DNA from: Streptomyces megasporus
Lineage (GTDB): Bacteria > Actinomycetota > Actinomycetes > Streptomycetales > Streptomycetaceae
Reading direction: 5' to 3'
DNA: 64,000 nucleotides
Assembly: GCF_000718985.1 (NCBI RefSeq)
Contig: NZ_JODL01000003.1
Coordinates: 62,001-126,000, forward strand
Shown here in pieces: positions 1 through 9,578 of this stretch; position 1 is the first letter of the stretch; each line of letters begins with the position of its first letter. Position numbers and translations under genes: made by a program. The notes under the pieces are model-generated. The model was not told the origin of the DNA. It did not search any database and saw only the letters and a list, made by a program, of their open reading frames with translations.

Positions 1-1
1 C

Positions 2-442
2 TCCGTGCTGCGCGCCCTGCGCAAGGTCACCGAGGGCCGGGTGCACGCGGTGCTCGGCTGCGGAGGCGACCGCGACCCGCACAAACGGGCCGCCATGGGC
101 GCGGCGCTGGCCAGGCTGGCCGACACCGCCGTCCTGACCTCCGACAACCCCCGTTCGGAGGACCCCCTGGCCATCCTCGCCGCGATGCTCGCGGGCGCCG
201 CCGAGGTCCCGATCCACGAGCGCGGCACCGTGCTGGTGGAGGAGGACCGGGCCGCCGCCATCGCCGCCGCCGTCGCCCGCGCCGAGCCCGGGGACACCGT
301 CCTGGTGGCCGGCAAGGGCCACGAGCAGGGCCAGGACATCGCCGGCGTGGTACGCCCCTTCGACGACCGTCGGGTGCTCCGCGAGGCCATCGAGCGCCGC
401 TTGGCCGGCGAGCGCCGGGACACCGGGGAGAACACGGCATGA
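2..442 (+). CDS. murE: UDP-MurNAc-tripeptide synthetase MurE, C-terminal part (5' end outside window)
   Basis: ATP-dependent Mur ligase that adds diaminopimelate (the LL form in Streptomyces, from general knowledge) to UDP-MurNAc-L-Ala-D-Glu in the cytoplasm. Only the last 146 codons are present and the frame is open to the window edge. The DNPR motif that binds diaminopimelate is encoded at 143-154, followed by the C-terminal ligase domain ending in the GKGHEQGQ segment. The stop overlaps the murF start (ATGA), so the two are translationally coupled at the head of the dcw cluster. Confidence 0.95.
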   Translation, partial: SVLRALRKVTEGRVHAVLGCGGDRDPHKRAAMGAALARLADTAVLTSDNPRSEDPLAILAAMLAGAAEVPIHERGTVLVEEDRAAAIAAAVARAEPGDTVLVAGKGHEQGQDIAGVVRPFDDRRVLREAIERRLAGERRDTGENTA

Positions 443-1848
443 TCCCGCTGACCCTCGCAGAGATCGCGGACGTCGTCTCCGGCCGCGCCCACGACATACC
501 GGACCCGACGGCGACCGTCACCGGCCCCGTGGTCAAGGACTCCCGAGAGGTGCGCCCCGGCGCGCTGTTCGTGGCGTTCGCCGGCGCACGGGCGGACGGC
601 CACGACTTCGCCGAACGGGCCGTGGCCGACGGAGCGGTGGCCGTACTGGCCTCCCGCCCCGTCGAGGCCCCCGCGATCGTCGTGGACGACGTGGAGGCGG
701 CCCTGGGCGCCCTGGCACGCCACGTCGTGGCGCGGCTGGGCGCCACCGTCGTCGCCCTCACCGGCTCCGCCGGCAAGACCAGCACCAAGGACCTCATCGC
801 CCAGCTCCTGCGGCGCCTGGGCCCCACCGTGTGGACGCCCGGCTCGCTCAACAACGAGATCGGCCTGCCGCTCACCGCGCTGAGCGCGGAGGAGGGCACC
901 CGCCACCTCGTGCTGGAGATGGGCGCCCGGGGCATCGGCCACATCCGTTACCTCACCGAGCTGACCCCGCCGCGCATCGGCGTGGTCCTCAACGTCGGGT
1001 CCGCGCACATCGGCGAGTTCGGCGGCCGGGAGCAGATCGCCCGGGCCAAGGGCGAGCTGGTGGAGGCCCTTCCCCCGGCCGAGAAGGGCGGCGTCGCCGT
1101 CCTCAACGCCGACGACCCGCTGGTGCGTGCCATGCGGGCGCGCACCGACGCCCGCATCCTCTTCTTCGGCGAAGCGGCCGACGCTGACATCCGCGCCGAG
1201 AATGTCCGACTCACCCCGAAGGGGCAGCCCGCCTTCACCCTCCACACCCCCACCGGGTGCAGTGATGTGACCATGCGCCTGTACGGTGAGCACCACGTGT
1301 CGAACGCGCTCGCCGCGGCCGCCGTGGCCCACGAGTTGGGCATGCCTGTCGACGGGATCGCCTCGGCGCTCTCCGAGGCCGGCACGCTCTCCCGCTGGCG
1401 GATGGAGGTCACCGAGCGCTCGGACGGCGTGACCGTCGTCAACGACGCCTACAACGCGAACCCCGAGTCCATGCGGGCCGCGCTCCGCGCGCTCGCCGCC
1501 ATGGGCGAGGGACGTCGCACGTGGGCGGTGCTCGGCGAGATGGCCGAGCTCGGCGAGGAATCGCTCGCCGAGCACGACGCGGTCGGACGGATGGCCGTCC
1601 GGCTCAACGTCAGCAAGCTCGTGGCGGTCGGCGGCCGGGAGGCCCGCTGGCTCGACATGGGCGCCAAGAACGAGGGTTCGTGGGGTGAGGAGTCGGTGCA
1701 CGTGTCCGACGCTCAGGCGGCAATCGACCTGTTGCGCGATGAGCTGCGACCGGGGGATGTCGTACTGGTGAAGGCTTCCCGGGCGGCGGGCCTGGAGAAG
1801 GTGGCGCTCGCGCTGGTCGAGGGTAGGGGAGAGGTCGCCGGCCGATGA
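439..1848 (+). CDS. murF: UDP-MurNAc-tripeptide--D-Ala-D-Ala ligase MurF
   Basis: 469 aa, normal length for MurF. It joins D-Ala-D-Ala to the UDP-MurNAc-tripeptide, completing the cytoplasmic pentapeptide precursor. The ATP-binding loop TGSAGKTST lies at residues 108-116, preceded by an N-terminal substrate domain (DSREVRPGALFVAF) and followed by the Mur ligase central motifs (LEMGARGIGHI, NVGSAHIGEFG) and the C-terminal domain with NDAYNANPESM. The ATG overlaps the murE stop, and the murF stop overlaps the mraY start in the same ATGA arrangement. Confidence 0.97.
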   Translation: MIPLTLAEIADVVSGRAHDIPDPTATVTGPVVKDSREVRPGALFVAFAGARADGHDFAERAVADGAVAVLASRPVEAPAIVVDDVEAALGALARHVVARLGATVVALTGSAGKTSTKDLIAQLLRRLGPTVWTPGSLNNEIGLPLTALSAEEGTRHLVLEMGARGIGHIRYLTELTPPRIGVVLNVGSAHIGEFGGREQIARAKGELVEALPPAEKGGVAVLNADDPLVRAMRARTDARILFFGEAADADIRAENVRLTPKGQPAFTLHTPTGCSDVTMRLYGEHHVSNALAAAAVAHELGMPVDGIASALSEAGTLSRWRMEVTERSDGVTVVNDAYNANPESMRAALRALAAMGEGRRTWAVLGEMAELGEESLAEHDAVGRMAVRLNVSKLVAVGGREARWLDMGAKNEGSWGEESVHVSDAQAAIDLLRDELRPGDVVLVKASRAAGLEKVALALVEGRGEVAGR

Positions 1849-2906
1849 TGAGGCAGATCCTCTTCTCCGGTGCCATCGGGCTCTTCCTGACCCTGATCGG
1901 CACCCCGCTGCTCATCAAGTTGCTGGCCCGCAAGGGCTATGGGCAGTACATCCGCGACGACGGCCCGCGGGACCACCACAGCAAGCGCGGCACCCCCACC
2001 ATGGGTGGCATCGCCTTCATCCTGGCGACGCTGATCGCCTACGCGCTCACCAAGATCATCACCGGCAGTCAACCGTCGTTCTCCGGCGTGCTGGTGCTGT
2101 TCCTGATGGCGGGCATGGGCCTGGTCGGCTTCCTCGACGACTACATCAAGATCGTCAAGCAGCGGAGCCTGGGCCTGCGCGCCAAGGCCAAGATGCTCGG
2201 CCAGCTCATCGTCGGCGTTGCCTTCGCGATCCTCTCGCTCAACTTCGCCGACGCCCGCGGCCAGACCCCGGCGTCCACCAAGCTCTCCTTCATCCAGGAC
2301 TTCGGCTGGTCGATCGGTCCGGTGCTCTTCGTGATCTGGGCGCTGTTCATGATCCTGGCGATGTCCAACGGCGTGAACCTCACCGACGGTCTCGACGGTC
2401 TGGCCACCGGCGCCTCGGTGATGGTCTTCGGCGCCTACACCTTCATCGGGGTGTGGCAGCACCAGGACTCCTGTGCCCTCACCGGCAGCCCGAGCTGCTT
2501 CGAGGTGCGCGACCCGCTCGACCTCGCGGTCGTCGCCTCCGCGCTGATGGGCGCCTGCTTCGGCTTCCTGTGGTGGAACACCTCGCCCGCCAAGATCTTC
2601 ATGGGCGACACCGGGTCGCTCGCCCTGGGCGGCGCGCTGGCCGGTCTGGCCATCGTCTCCCGCACCGAGCTGCTGCTGGCCCTGCTCGGCGGACTGTTCG
2701 TCATCATCACCATGTCCGTGGTGATCCAGGTCGGTTCCTTCCGACTGACGGGCAAGCGGGTCTTCCGCATGGCGCCGCTCCAGCACCACTTCGAGCTCAA
2801 GGGCTGGAGCGAGGTGCTCGTGGTGGTCCGCTTCTGGATCATCCAGGGCATGTGCGTGATCGTCGGCATCGGCCTGTTCTACGCCGGCTGGGCGGCCGGG
2901 AAATGA
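1845..2906 (+). CDS. mraY: Phospho-N-acetylmuramoyl-pentapeptide transferase MraY
   Basis: 353 aa polytopic membrane enzyme that moves phospho-MurNAc-pentapeptide onto undecaprenyl phosphate to make lipid I. About ten hydrophobic segments are visible. Family motifs are the PTMGG stretch near the N-terminus, the aspartate pair in GFLDDYIKI, NLTDGLDGLATG and MGDTGSLALGG, and the cytoplasmic His-rich segment MAPLQHHFELKGW near the C-terminus. The first ATG overlaps the murF stop; a second ATG follows directly at 1848, so the N-terminus is uncertain by one residue. The stop overlaps the murD start. Confidence 0.97.
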   Translation: MMRQILFSGAIGLFLTLIGTPLLIKLLARKGYGQYIRDDGPRDHHSKRGTPTMGGIAFILATLIAYALTKIITGSQPSFSGVLVLFLMAGMGLVGFLDDYIKIVKQRSLGLRAKAKMLGQLIVGVAFAILSLNFADARGQTPASTKLSFIQDFGWSIGPVLFVIWALFMILAMSNGVNLTDGLDGLATGASVMVFGAYTFIGVWQHQDSCALTGSPSCFEVRDPLDLAVVASALMGACFGFLWWNTSPAKIFMGDTGSLALGGALAGLAIVSRTELLLALLGGLFVIITMSVVIQVGSFRLTGKRVFRMAPLQHHFELKGWSEVLVVVRFWIIQGMCVIVGIGLFYAGWAAGK

Positions 2907-4345
2907 TCCAGGACCCCACCGGCGAGCTCGCCGGACGGCACGTCACCGTCGCCGGTCTGGGCGTCTCCGGGATCCCCGCGGCACGCGTACTGCGGGAACT
3001 GGGCGCCGAGGTGACGGTCGTCAACGACGGCGACGACGAGCGCTCCCGGCGGCAGGCGGCCGAACTGGAGGGACCGGGCGTCACGGTCCGGCTGGGCGAC
3101 GGCGACACCCTGCCCGAGGGCACCTCACTGATCGTCACCGCCCCCGGCTGGCGGCCGGACAAGCCGCTGTTCACGGCGGCCGCTGAGGCCGGCGTGCCGG
3201 TCTGGGGCGACGTGGAGCTGGCCTGGCGGCTGCGCGGCCCCGGTGCCGCGCCCTGGCTGGCGGTCACCGGCACCAACGGCAAGACCACCACCGTGCGCAT
3301 GCTCGCCTCCATCCTGGAGGCCGCCGGGCTGCGCACCGCCGCCGTCGGCAACATCGGCGTCTCGCTGCTGGACGCGGTCCTGGCGGACGAGCCGTACGAC
3401 GTGCTCGCCGTGGAACTGTCCAGCTACCAGCTCCACTGGGCCCCGTCGGTGCGCCCCCACTCGGCCGTGGTGCTCAACGTGGCCCCCGACCACCTGGACT
3501 GGCACGGCTCGATGGAGGCGTACATCGCCGACAAGGGCCGCGTCTACGAGGGCAACGAGGTCGCGTGCGTGTACAACGTCGCCGACCCCGTCACCGAGGA
3601 ACTGGTGCGCCGGGCCGACGTGGTGGAGGGCTGCCGGGCGATCGGCTTCACCCCGGGCGCCCCCGCTCCCTCCCAACTCGGCGTGGTGGAAGGGCTCCTG
3701 GTGGACCGTGCCTTCGTCGACAACCGGCACAGCCACGCCCAGGAGCTGGCCGAGGTCCGCGACGTCGACCCGCCCGTCCCGCACAACATCGCCAACGCCC
3801 TGGCCGCCGCCGCCCTCGCCCGCGCCTTCGGCGTGGAGCCGAGGGCGGTGCGGGACGGGCTGCGCGCCTTCCGGCCCGACCCCCACCGCATCGAACACGT
3901 CGCCGACGTGGACGGGGTGCGCTACGTTGACGACTCGAAGGCGACCAACACCCATGCCGCCGAGGCGTCCCTGGGCGCCTACGACCCGGTGGTGTGGATC
4001 GCCGGGGGTCTCGCCAAGGGCGCGAGCTTCGACGAGTTGGTGGCCAAGGCGGCGAAGCGGCTGCGCGCAGCCGTGCTGATCGGCGCCGACCGCGCCCTGA
4101 TCCGCGAAGCGCTGGCGCGACACGCCCCGGATGTTCCGGTCGTCGACCTCGACCGGACCGACACTGGGGCCATGGCGGCGGCGGTCCACGAGGCCGCGCG
4201 GCTGGCCCGCCCCGGGGACACCGTCCTCATGGCACCGGCCTGCGCCTCGATGGACATGTTCACGAACTACCACGCGCGCGGCGAGGCCTTCGCCGCCGCC
4301 GTCCGCGATCTGGCCCCGGGCCGGTCCGCGGCGCAGGAGCGATAA
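2903..4345 (+). CDS. murD: UDP-MurNAc-L-alanine--D-glutamate ligase MurD
   Basis: 480 aa. It adds D-glutamate to UDP-MurNAc-L-Ala in the cytoplasm. The start chosen is the ATG inside the ATGA that overlaps the mraY stop; the reading frame is open further upstream, but that part is an out-of-frame copy of mraY. Residues 11-25 form the Rossmann-like UDP-binding start (VTVAGLGVSG). The ATP loop GTNGKTTT lies at 123-130, then the ELSSYQL and NVAPDHLDWHG motifs, and DDSKATNTHA near the C-terminus. About 56 bases separate it from ftsW. Confidence 0.96.
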   Translation: MIQDPTGELAGRHVTVAGLGVSGIPAARVLRELGAEVTVVNDGDDERSRRQAAELEGPGVTVRLGDGDTLPEGTSLIVTAPGWRPDKPLFTAAAEAGVPVWGDVELAWRLRGPGAAPWLAVTGTNGKTTTVRMLASILEAAGLRTAAVGNIGVSLLDAVLADEPYDVLAVELSSYQLHWAPSVRPHSAVVLNVAPDHLDWHGSMEAYIADKGRVYEGNEVACVYNVADPVTEELVRRADVVEGCRAIGFTPGAPAPSQLGVVEGLLVDRAFVDNRHSHAQELAEVRDVDPPVPHNIANALAAAALARAFGVEPRAVRDGLRAFRPDPHRIEHVADVDGVRYVDDSKATNTHAAEASLGAYDPVVWIAGGLAKGASFDELVAKAAKRLRAAVLIGADRALIREALARHAPDVPVVDLDRTDTGAMAAAVHEAARLARPGDTVLMAPACASMDMFTNYHARGEAFAAAVRDLAPGRSAAQER

Positions 4346-4401
4346 CCCGCCGGCCCCCGTGCCGGGCCGGCCGGCGTGGGGAGATCAGGAGGGGACGGAC
4401 G

Positions 4402-6081
4402 ATGACGGCCGAGCGACCCGTGCCGACCGCGCGCACGCGGGCGCGCGGCGCACCCGATCCGCACCAGGCGGCCGGGGCGTCCCGGACCGGAGGGACGGCT
4501 CCGGGCCCCGCCCCGCGCCGCGCGGGGGCGTGGGCCCGGTCGGTGGCCCTCGCCGCCCGCTCCCTCGCGCCCTTCGCGGACCGCGTCCGCGCCTCGGCCG
4601 CCGTCCTCGTGCCCGCGGGACCCGTCCCGGCGCCGGCGGGCGGTCCGCCCGTACCGGGACGGGCGCTGCGCGAGGCGCAGCGCTCTCCACGGCCCGGGAC
4701 CCGTCCGGCTCGTCCGGCGGCGGCCCGCCCCCGACGTCCCGCCGCCCCCTCGGCCGCCCGCACGTCCCCCGCCCGGCCCGCCCCCCGCGCGCCGCGTCCC
4801 GCCCCGCGCGGTCCGCGTCGGGCGGTGGAGGGCGTGCGCCGCCTGTACCTGCGGGCGAAACGGGCCTGGGACCGGCCGCTGACCGCCTACTACGTGATCC
4901 TCGGCGGCAGCCTGCTGATCACCGCCCTCGGCCTGGTGATGGTCTTCTCGGCCTCGCAGATCAAGGCGCTGGGGTCCGGCCTGCCCTCCACGTACTTCTT
5001 CCGCAAGCAGCTCCTGGCCGCCGCCCTGGGCGCCCTGCTGATGCTGGCCGCCGCCCGCATGCCCCTCGCCCTCCTGCGCGGACTGGCGTATCCGGTGCTG
5101 GCAGGCTCGGTCTTCCTGCTCTGCCTGGTCCAGGTCCCCGGCATCGGGCAGGAGGTGAAGGGCAACCAGAACTGGCTCCACCTGGGCGGCCCGTTCCAAC
5201 TCCAGCCCAGTGAGTTCGCCAAGCTCGCCCTGGTGCTGTGGGGCGCCGACCTGCTGGCCCGCAAGGGCGACAAACGGCTGCTCGTCCAGTGGAAGCACAT
5301 GCTGGTGCCGCTCGTTCCGGTGACCTTCCTGCTGCTCGGCCTGATCATGCTGGGCCGGGACATGGGCACCGCGATCATCCTGGCGGCGATCCTGATCGGG
5401 CTGCTCTGGCTGGCCGGGGCGCCCCTGAGACTGTTCGCGGGGGTGCTGGCCCTCGTCGCCGTCATCGGGGCCGTCCTCATCGGGACCAACCCCAACCGGA
5501 TGTCCCGCCTCGACTGCCTCGGCGCCACCGACCCCGGCCCGAACGACGCGTGCTGGCAGGCCGTGCACGGCATCTACGCCCTGGCCTCCGGCGGCTGGTT
5601 CGGTTCGGGGCTGGGCGACAGCATGGAGAAATGGGGACAACTGCCCGAACCGCACACCGACTTCATCTTCGCCGTGACCGGGGAGGAACTCGGCTTGACG
5701 GGGACGCTGTCGGTGCTCGCTCTTTTCGCGGCTCTAGGCTATGCGGGTATCCGCGTGGCCGGACGCACGGAGGACCCCTTCGTGAGGTACGCGGCGGGAG
5801 GCGTGACCACCTGGATCATGGCGCAGGCCGTGGTCAACATCGGCGCGGTGCTCGGACTGCTGCCGATCGCCGGTGTTCCGCTCCCGCTGTTCTCCTACGG
5901 AGGGTCCGCCCTGCTGCCGACGATGTTCGCCGTCGGGCTGCTGATCTCGTGCGCGAGAACGGAGCCCGCCGCGAAGGCGGCACTGGCCATGCGGCAGCCT
6001 GCTGTGAGAAAGAAGCCGGCTGGGGTGAGACGGAAGACGATGCGACGGAGCGCCACACGGCGCCCGTCCGGAGAGCGGTGA
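4402..6081 (+). CDS. ftsW: SEDS-family septal peptidoglycan polymerase FtsW, long N-terminal extension
   Basis: 559 aa. FtsW is the SEDS glycosyltransferase that polymerises lipid II at division septa with a partner class B PBP. The ATG is preceded by AGGAGGGG at 4387-4394. Residues 1-160 are rich in Ala, Pro and Arg without hydrophobic segments; the multi-pass membrane domain begins near residue 162 and contains the SEDS motifs (NWLHLGGPFQLQPSEFAKLAL, PEPHTDFIFAVTGEELG, GGSALLP). The cytoplasmic extension is long for the family. An internal GTG near 4825 could give a shorter protein, but the strong Shine-Dalgarno favours 4402. It belongs to the murD-ftsW-murG run. Confidence 0.95.
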   Translation: MTAERPVPTARTRARGAPDPHQAAGASRTGGTAPGPAPRRAGAWARSVALAARSLAPFADRVRASAAVLVPAGPVPAPAGGPPVPGRALREAQRSPRPGTRPARPAAARPRRPAAPSAARTSPARPAPRAPRPAPRGPRRAVEGVRRLYLRAKRAWDRPLTAYYVILGGSLLITALGLVMVFSASQIKALGSGLPSTYFFRKQLLAAALGALLMLAAARMPLALLRGLAYPVLAGSVFLLCLVQVPGIGQEVKGNQNWLHLGGPFQLQPSEFAKLALVLWGADLLARKGDKRLLVQWKHMLVPLVPVTFLLLGLIMLGRDMGTAIILAAILIGLLWLAGAPLRLFAGVLALVAVIGAVLIGTNPNRMSRLDCLGATDPGPNDACWQAVHGIYALASGGWFGSGLGDSMEKWGQLPEPHTDFIFAVTGEELGLTGTLSVLALFAALGYAGIRVAGRTEDPFVRYAAGGVTTWIMAQAVVNIGAVLGLLPIAGVPLPLFSYGGSALLPTMFAVGLLISCARTEPAAKAALAMRQPAVRKKPAGVRRKTMRRSATRRPSGER

Positions 6082-6087
6082 AATTCG

Positions 6088-7182
6088 GTGCATGTCGTAC
6101 TCGCCGGTGGGGGGACCGCCGGCCACATCGAGCCCGCGCTCGCCCTCGCGGACGCCCTGCGCAAGCAGGACCCGACCGTGGGGATCACGGCACTCGGCAC
6201 GGAACGCGGACTTGAGACCCGGCTCGTCCCGGAGCGCGGCTACGACCTGGAGCTGATCCCGGCCGTGCCGCTGCCGCGCAAACCCACCCCTGAGCTGATC
6301 ACCGTGCCGGGGCGGCTGCGCGGCACCATCAAGGCCGCCGAGCAGGTCCTGGAGCGGACCAAGGCCGACTGCGTGGTCGGGTTCGGCGGCTATGTGGCGC
6401 TGCCCGGCTACCTGGCGGCCAAGCGGCTCGGGGTGCCGATCGTCGTCCACGAGGCCAATGCCCGGCCGGGCCTGGCCAACAAGATCGGCTCCCGCTACAC
6501 CCGCTTCGTCGCCGTTTCCACGCCGGACAGCAAGCTGCGGCACGCCCGCTACGTCGGCATCCCGCTGCGCCGCTCCATCGCCACCCTGGACCGGGCGGCG
6601 ACGCGCGCCGAGGCCCGGGCGGCGTTCGGGCTCGACCAGAACCTGCCCACCCTGCTGGTCACCGGCGGGTCCCAGGGAGCGCGGCGGCTGAACGAGGTCG
6701 TCCAGGCCATCGCCCCGACCCTCCAGCGGTCCGGCATCCAGATCCTCCACGCGGTCGGCCCCAAGAACGAGCTGCCGCAGGTGGACAACATGCCGGGAAT
6801 GCCGCCGTACATCCCGGTGCCGTACCTGGACCGGATGGACCTCGCGTACGCCGCGGCCGACATGATGCTCTGCCGCGCGGGCGCGATGACGGTCGCCGAA
6901 CTGTCCGCCGTCGGGCTTCCGGCCGCCTACGTCCCGCTGCCGATCGGCAACGGCGAGCAGCGGCTGAACGCCCAGCCGGTGGTCAAGGCGGGCGGCGGGC
7001 TGCTGGTCGACGACGCCGAACTGTCGCCGGAGTGGATCCAGGGCAACGTCCTGCCGGTGCTCACCGACCCGCACCGGCTGTACGACATGTCCCGCGCGGC
7101 CGCCGAGTTCGGCCGTCGTGACGCCGACGAACTGCTGGTCGGCATGGTGTACGAAGCGATCGCGGCACGCGGCCAGGGCTGA
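6088..7182 (+). CDS. murG: UDP-GlcNAc:lipid I N-acetylglucosaminyltransferase MurG
   Basis: 364 aa GT-B glycosyltransferase at the inner face of the membrane that converts lipid I to lipid II. The GTG start directly precedes the glycine loop [18 protein letters not shown]. The second glycine loop is [13 protein letters not shown]. The donor-binding region reads [19 protein letters not shown] followed by [13 protein letters not shown]. It lies 6 bases after ftsW, so the two are probably cotranscribed, and 27 bases before ftsQ. Confidence 0.96.
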   Translation: MHVVLAGGGTAGHIEPALALADALRKQDPTVGITALGTERGLETRLVPERGYDLELIPAVPLPRKPTPELITVPGRLRGTIKAAEQVLERTKADCVVGFGGYVALPGYLAAKRLGVPIVVHEANARPGLANKIGSRYTRFVAVSTPDSKLRHARYVGIPLRRSIATLDRAATRAEARAAFGLDQNLPTLLVTGGSQGARRLNEVVQAIAPTLQRSGIQILHAVGPKNELPQVDNMPGMPPYIPVPYLDRMDLAYAAADMMLCRAGAMTVAELSAVGLPAAYVPLPIGNGEQRLNAQPVVKAGGGLLVDDAELSPEWIQGNVLPVLTDPHRLYDMSRAAAEFGRRDADELLVGMVYEAIAARGQG

Positions 7183-7209
7183 CGGCCCGGGCGCGGGAGG
7201 GAAGGGAGC

Positions 7210-8049
7210 GTGGCCGGACGGACGACGACCGCCGAGCGCGGAGCCGGCGGCCCGAGGCGACCGGGGAGGGACGCCGGTCCGCCCCCGGCCGCCCGGCGGC
7301 CCCGGCCCGGGCGGCCGGACGACCGCCGGCGCCGCCGTCTGGTGCTGGCGCTCGCCCTCGGTCCCGCGCTGGTGCTCGGCGGCTTCGCCCTGTGGGTGCT
7401 CTACGGCTCCTCGTGGCTGAGGGTGGAGAGCGTCACGGTCGTCGGCGAGCGGGTCCTGACGGAGCGGCAGGTCCTGCGGGTCGCCGCCGTCCCGGTGGGC
7501 GACCCGCTCGTCTCGGTCGACCCCGAGGCGGTGGAGCGGCGCCTGCTGGCGGCGCTGCCCCGGATCGACACGGTGGAGGTCGCGCGGGACTGGCCGCACG
7601 GCATCGAGGTGCGGGTCGTCGAGCGCCGTCCCGTGGTCGTCATGGAGAAGGACACGCATGACCGCGAAGGTCGCGGGTACGTCGAGGTGGACGACGACGG
7701 GGTGCGGTTTGGCACGGTCGCCGAACGGCCCCGCGGCGTCCCCCTGCTCGTGGTGGACCTCTCCGACTCGCCCAGCCGCCACCGCTTCGGTGAGGAGCGG
7801 ATGCGCCGGGAGGCCGTGAAGGTCGCCTCGGCGCTCCCCGACGGGGTGCGCCGGGACACCCGGACCGTGCGGGTCCGCTCCTACGACTCCATCACCCTGG
7901 AGCTGTCCGGCGGACGCACGGTGGTGTGGGGGAGCAGCGAGAGGAGTACCGCGAAGGCCGAATCGCTCACCCTGCTGACGAAGGCGGCGGACGGGGCGAA
8001 GAGGTTCGACGTGAGTGTTCCCAGCGCTCCGGCGGCGTCGGGGAGTTGA
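7210..8049 (+). CDS. ftsQ: Cell division protein FtsQ (POTRA domain)
   Basis: 279 aa bitopic membrane protein, part of the FtsQ-DivIC-FtsL divisome subcomplex. A basic, proline-rich cytoplasmic tail of about 40 residues is followed by one membrane helix (LVLALALGPALVLGGFALWVLY), then an extracellular POTRA domain starting LRVESVTVVG and the FtsQ beta domain. The GTG start follows a purine-rich GGGAGGGAAGGGAGC stretch. It is the last gene before the separate ftsZ control region. Confidence 0.94.
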   Translation: MAGRTTTAERGAGGPRRPGRDAGPPPAARRPRPGRPDDRRRRRLVLALALGPALVLGGFALWVLYGSSWLRVESVTVVGERVLTERQVLRVAAVPVGDPLVSVDPEAVERRLLAALPRIDTVEVARDWPHGIEVRVVERRPVVVMEKDTHDREGRGYVEVDDDGVRFGTVAERPRGVPLLVVDLSDSPSRHRFGEERMRREAVKVASALPDGVRRDTRTVRVRSYDSITLELSGGRTVVWGSSERSTAKAESLTLLTKAADGAKRFDVSVPSAPAASGS

Positions 8050-8324
8050 CGTGCTCACACACGGCCAGCACCCTGGTTGGCTACCGCATCGCCTGATCAC
8101 ATAGGGTGAGAAGAAAAACGGGAGGTTCGGCGTGTTCGTTGAACGCGCACCGCATGTCGACCTAGTGTCCGTTCCAAAGAACCCGAGGAACGACAGACAT
8201 TGGTAACCCTAAACTTCACCCTTAGGGTTCGGGTCGGCGTCCGGACCGTCCCACTCGGCATAGGTCGACGCACCGCAACCATCGTGGAGCGGCGACACGT
8301 AACTCGAGGCGAGAGGCCTTCGAC
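8050..8324 (+). promoter_or_regulatory. ftsZ upstream control region
   Basis: 275-base non-coding gap between ftsQ and ftsZ. In Streptomyces ftsZ is known to have several promoters, one of them induced in sporulating hyphae. A good vegetative-type promoter is visible: TTGAAC at 8139-8144, 18-base spacer, TAGTGT at 8163-8168. A weaker one is TTGGCT at 8077-8082 with TAGGGT at 8102-8107 (19-base spacer). A perfect inverted repeat lies at 8205-8229. GACAC, the reported core of WhiA binding sites, occurs at 8294-8298. The promoter calls are by eye only. Confidence 0.6.
8205..8229. repeat. Perfect 8-bp inverted repeat upstream of ftsZ
   Basis: AACCCTAA (8205-8212) and TTAGGGTT (8222-8229) form a perfect palindrome around a 9-base spacer. 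It lies about 37 bases downstream of the best predicted ftsZ promoter and 96 bases before the start codon. Its low GC stands out from its surroundings. It could be an operator for a dimeric regulator or an RNA hairpin in the ftsZ leader. Confidence 0.75.
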
Positions 8325-9566
8325 GTGGCAGCACCGCAGAACTACCTCGCAGTCATCAAGGTCGTCGGTATCGGCGGCGGTGGCGTCAATGCCATCAACC
8401 GGATGATCGAGGTCGGTCTCAAGGGCGTCGAGTTCATCGCGATCAACACCGACGCACAGGCCCTGCTGATGAGCGACGCCGACGTCAAGCTCGACGTCGG
8501 TCGCGAGCTCACCCGCGGCCTCGGCGCCGGCGCCAACCCCGACGTGGGCCGGAAGGCCGCGGAGGATCACCGCGAGGAGATCGAGGAGGTCCTCAAGGGG
8601 GCCGACATGGTCTTCGTCACCGCGGGCGAGGGCGGCGGCACCGGCACCGGCGGCGCGCCCGTCGTCGCGAACATCGCACGCTCCCTCGGCGCCCTCACCA
8701 TCGGCGTCGTCACCCGCCCCTTCACCTTCGAGGGCCGTCGCCGCGCCAACCAGGCCGAGGACGGCATCGCGGCCCTGCGCGACGAGGTGGACACCCTCAT
8801 CGTCATCCCCAACGACCGGCTGCTGTCCATCTCGGACCGTCAGGTGAGCGTGCTCGACGCGTTCAAGTCCGCGGACCAGGTGCTGCTGTCCGGTGTGCAG
8901 GGCATCACCGACCTCATCACCACCCCCGGTCTGATCAACCTCGACTTCGCGGACGTCAAGTCCGTGATGTCCGAGGCCGGATCGGCGCTCATGGGCATCG
9001 GCTCGGCGCGCGGCGACGACCGCGCGGTGGCCGCCGCCGAGATGGCGATCTCCTCGCCGCTGCTGGAGGCGTCCATCGACGGCGCCCGCGGCGTCCTGCT
9101 CTCCATCTCCGGCGGCTCGGACCTGGGCCTGTTCGAGATCAACGAGGCCGCCCAGTTGGTCAGCGAGGCGGCGCACCCCGAGGCGAACATCATCTTCGGC
9201 GCGGTCATCGACGACGCCCTCGGCGACGAGGTCCGGGTCACCGTCATCGCGGCGGGCTTCGACGGCGGGCAGCCCCCGGCGAAGAACCGCGACAAGGTGC
9301 TCGGTTCCTACGGGAGCAAGGAGGAGAGCGCCACGGGCACGCGCCCGGCGCCCTCCGACATCGACCGCCCGTCCTTCGGCGGGCTCGGCTCCGTCACCCC
9401 GCGCGAGGACGAGCCGTCCCCCGTGTCCCCGCTGACCGACCCCTCGCCCGTCTTCGGCACGAGCGTCCCGGGGAGCGGCGAGACGGGCCCGCAGGTGCCC
9501 CCGGCCCGCCCGTACCCGACGGAGGGTCAGGCGGAGGAACTCGACGTGCCGGACTTCCTCAAGTAA
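8325..9566 (+). CDS. ftsZ: Tubulin-like cell division GTPase FtsZ
   Basis: 413 aa. It polymerises into the Z-ring or sporulation Z-ladders. The GTPase domain starts [16 protein letters not shown], with the tubulin signature GGGTGTGG at residues 103-110. The catalytic T7 loop region is [15 protein letters not shown]. After about residue 316 comes a disordered acidic/proline-rich linker ending in the conserved C-terminal peptide ELDVPDFLK, which binds SepF and other partners. The GTG start follows a GAGGCGAGAGG ribosome site. Twelve bases separate it from the next gene. Confidence 0.98.
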   Translation: MAAPQNYLAVIKVVGIGGGGVNAINRMIEVGLKGVEFIAINTDAQALLMSDADVKLDVGRELTRGLGAGANPDVGRKAAEDHREEIEEVLKGADMVFVTAGEGGGTGTGGAPVVANIARSLGALTIGVVTRPFTFEGRRRANQAEDGIAALRDEVDTLIVIPNDRLLSISDRQVSVLDAFKSADQVLLSGVQGITDLITTPGLINLDFADVKSVMSEAGSALMGIGSARGDDRAVAAAEMAISSPLLEASIDGARGVLLSISGGSDLGLFEINEAAQLVSEAAHPEANIIFGAVIDDALGDEVRVTVIAAGFDGGQPPAKNRDKVLGSYGSKEESATGTRPAPSDIDRPSFGGLGSVTPREDEPSPVSPLTDPSPVFGTSVPGSGETGPQVPPARPYPTEGQAEELDVPDFLK

Positions 9567-9578
9567 GCACCACGTGAC

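Noticed and set aside
5734..8100. Minus-strand frame of about 788 codons opposite ftsW, murG and ftsQ
   Set aside because: Antisense shadow of three clear genes; no domain.
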